From: Lonsdalea britannica
GTDB lineage: Bacteria; Pseudomonadota; Gammaproteobacteria; Enterobacterales; Enterobacteriaceae
DNA length: 64,000 nt
Reading direction: 5' to 3'
Assembly (NCBI RefSeq): GCF_002111595.1
Contig: NZ_LUTN01000002.1
Location: forward strand, 186,001-250,000
In this document: in pieces, positions 63,748 through 64,000 of the stretch
Numbering within the stretch: the stretch's first letter is position 1
Layout of the letters: each line of letters begins with the position of its first letter
Made by a program: the position numbers and the translations under genes
The notes under the pieces: generated by a model
Told to the model about the DNA's origin: nothing
Seen by the model: the letters and a program-made list of their open reading frames with translations, nothing else
Database searches by the model: none

Positions 63748-64000
63748 TTAGCTTGCCCATTGCAGCGTCGGTAGCGAGGAGATAGTCAACGCTTGGTCTA
63801 GCTGCCGAGCGGCCTGCACCAGAGCGCGTGTGTAGTCATGCTGCGGATGCTCGATCACCGTGCGGGTATCCCCCTGTTCGACGAGATGTCCGTCCTTCAT
63901 GACCAGCAGGCGATGACACAGTGAGGCGGCCACGGCGATGTCGTGCGTGATAAACAACAATGCGGAATCCGGGTTGCTGCAACTATAGGCCCGCAGCGTG
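63748..64000 (-). CDS. DppD/NikD-type ABC ATPase, C-terminal part (cut by window edge)
   Basis: About 83 residues are present and the frame is open to the window edge. ALLFITHDIAVAASLCHR holds the switch His (H-loop), then VMKDGHLVEQGDTRTVIEHP and HDYTRALV are the DppD-group extension. The rest of the gene lies beyond 64000. It is the first visible gene of the importer operon on this strand. Confidence 0.85.
   Translation of the reverse strand, partial: TLRAYSCSNPDSALLFITHDIAVAASLCHRLLVMKDGHLVEQGDTRTVIEHPQHDYTRALVQAARQLDQALTISSLPTLQWAS

Overview
The window is a gene-dense chromosomal segment of a gamma-proteobacterium of the order Enterobacterales. Nearly every recognisable protein is a close relative of an Escherichia coli K-12 protein. 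The gene mix (a sitABCD metal importer beside cspC, a minCDE cluster next to rnd, no nhaB, no yoaB) and the moderately high GC look like a plant-associated member of the Pectobacteriaceae (Brenneria, Lonsdalea, Dickeya or Pectobacterium type). The order is certain; the family is an inference. No rRNA, tRNA, insertion sequence, prophage or CRISPR array was seen.

Layout. (1) 1-5100: purB (partial), hflD, mnmA, nudJ, rluE and a divergent icd, as in E. coli. (2) 5100-9720: a repeat-bearing spacer, a GAF-PAS-GGDEF-EAL protein, htpX and yebO. (3) 9990-17370: the translation block thrS-infC-rpmI-rplT-pheM-pheS-pheT-ihfA with its leader controls. (4) 17350-25270: a ygbA-like gene, nadE, osmE, tcyP, ydjM (with a LexA box), adhP, hxpB, yniB and yniA. 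(5) 25420-29030: the sitABCD manganese/iron importer with four ATGA-type overlaps and a Fur box. (6) 29030-49610: yobF-cspC, rlmA, mntP behind a yybP-ykoY riboswitch, yobD, manXYZ, a yoaL-like upstream ORF, yoaE, sdaA, nudL, pabB, yoaH, an unrecognised gene, yoaA, tsaB, a slp-family gene, fadD and rnd. (7) 49800-59340: minCDE, ycgL, ycgM, ycgN, a three-gene islet, dsbB, fadR and the SpoVR-family gene ycgB. (8) 59640-64000: a peptide/nickel-type ABC importer with both permeases fused into one polypeptide.

The most striking feature is that eight otherwise well-conserved genes (icd, nadE, sitD, cspC, manX, fadD, rnd, ycgB) carry nine frameshifts. Each can be explained by the loss of one base from a short run of identical bases, and the sequence on both sides stays clean. 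The set includes genes that are normally essential or nearly so. This looks much more like uncorrected consensus errors than gene decay; these loci are typed as pseudogenes because that is how the sequence reads.

For regulation, several conserved control sites can be read directly: a PurR box inside purB at codons 62-67, a sigma-32-like promoter before htpX, the thrS operator, the ATT start of infC, the pheM attenuator, a LexA box, a Fur box and the Mn riboswitch. Lineage-specific material is limited to the spacer after icd, the c-di-GMP protein, the 337-residue protein in place of yoaB, the ycgN-dsbB islet, the gap where nhaB would be, and the fused ABC importer.
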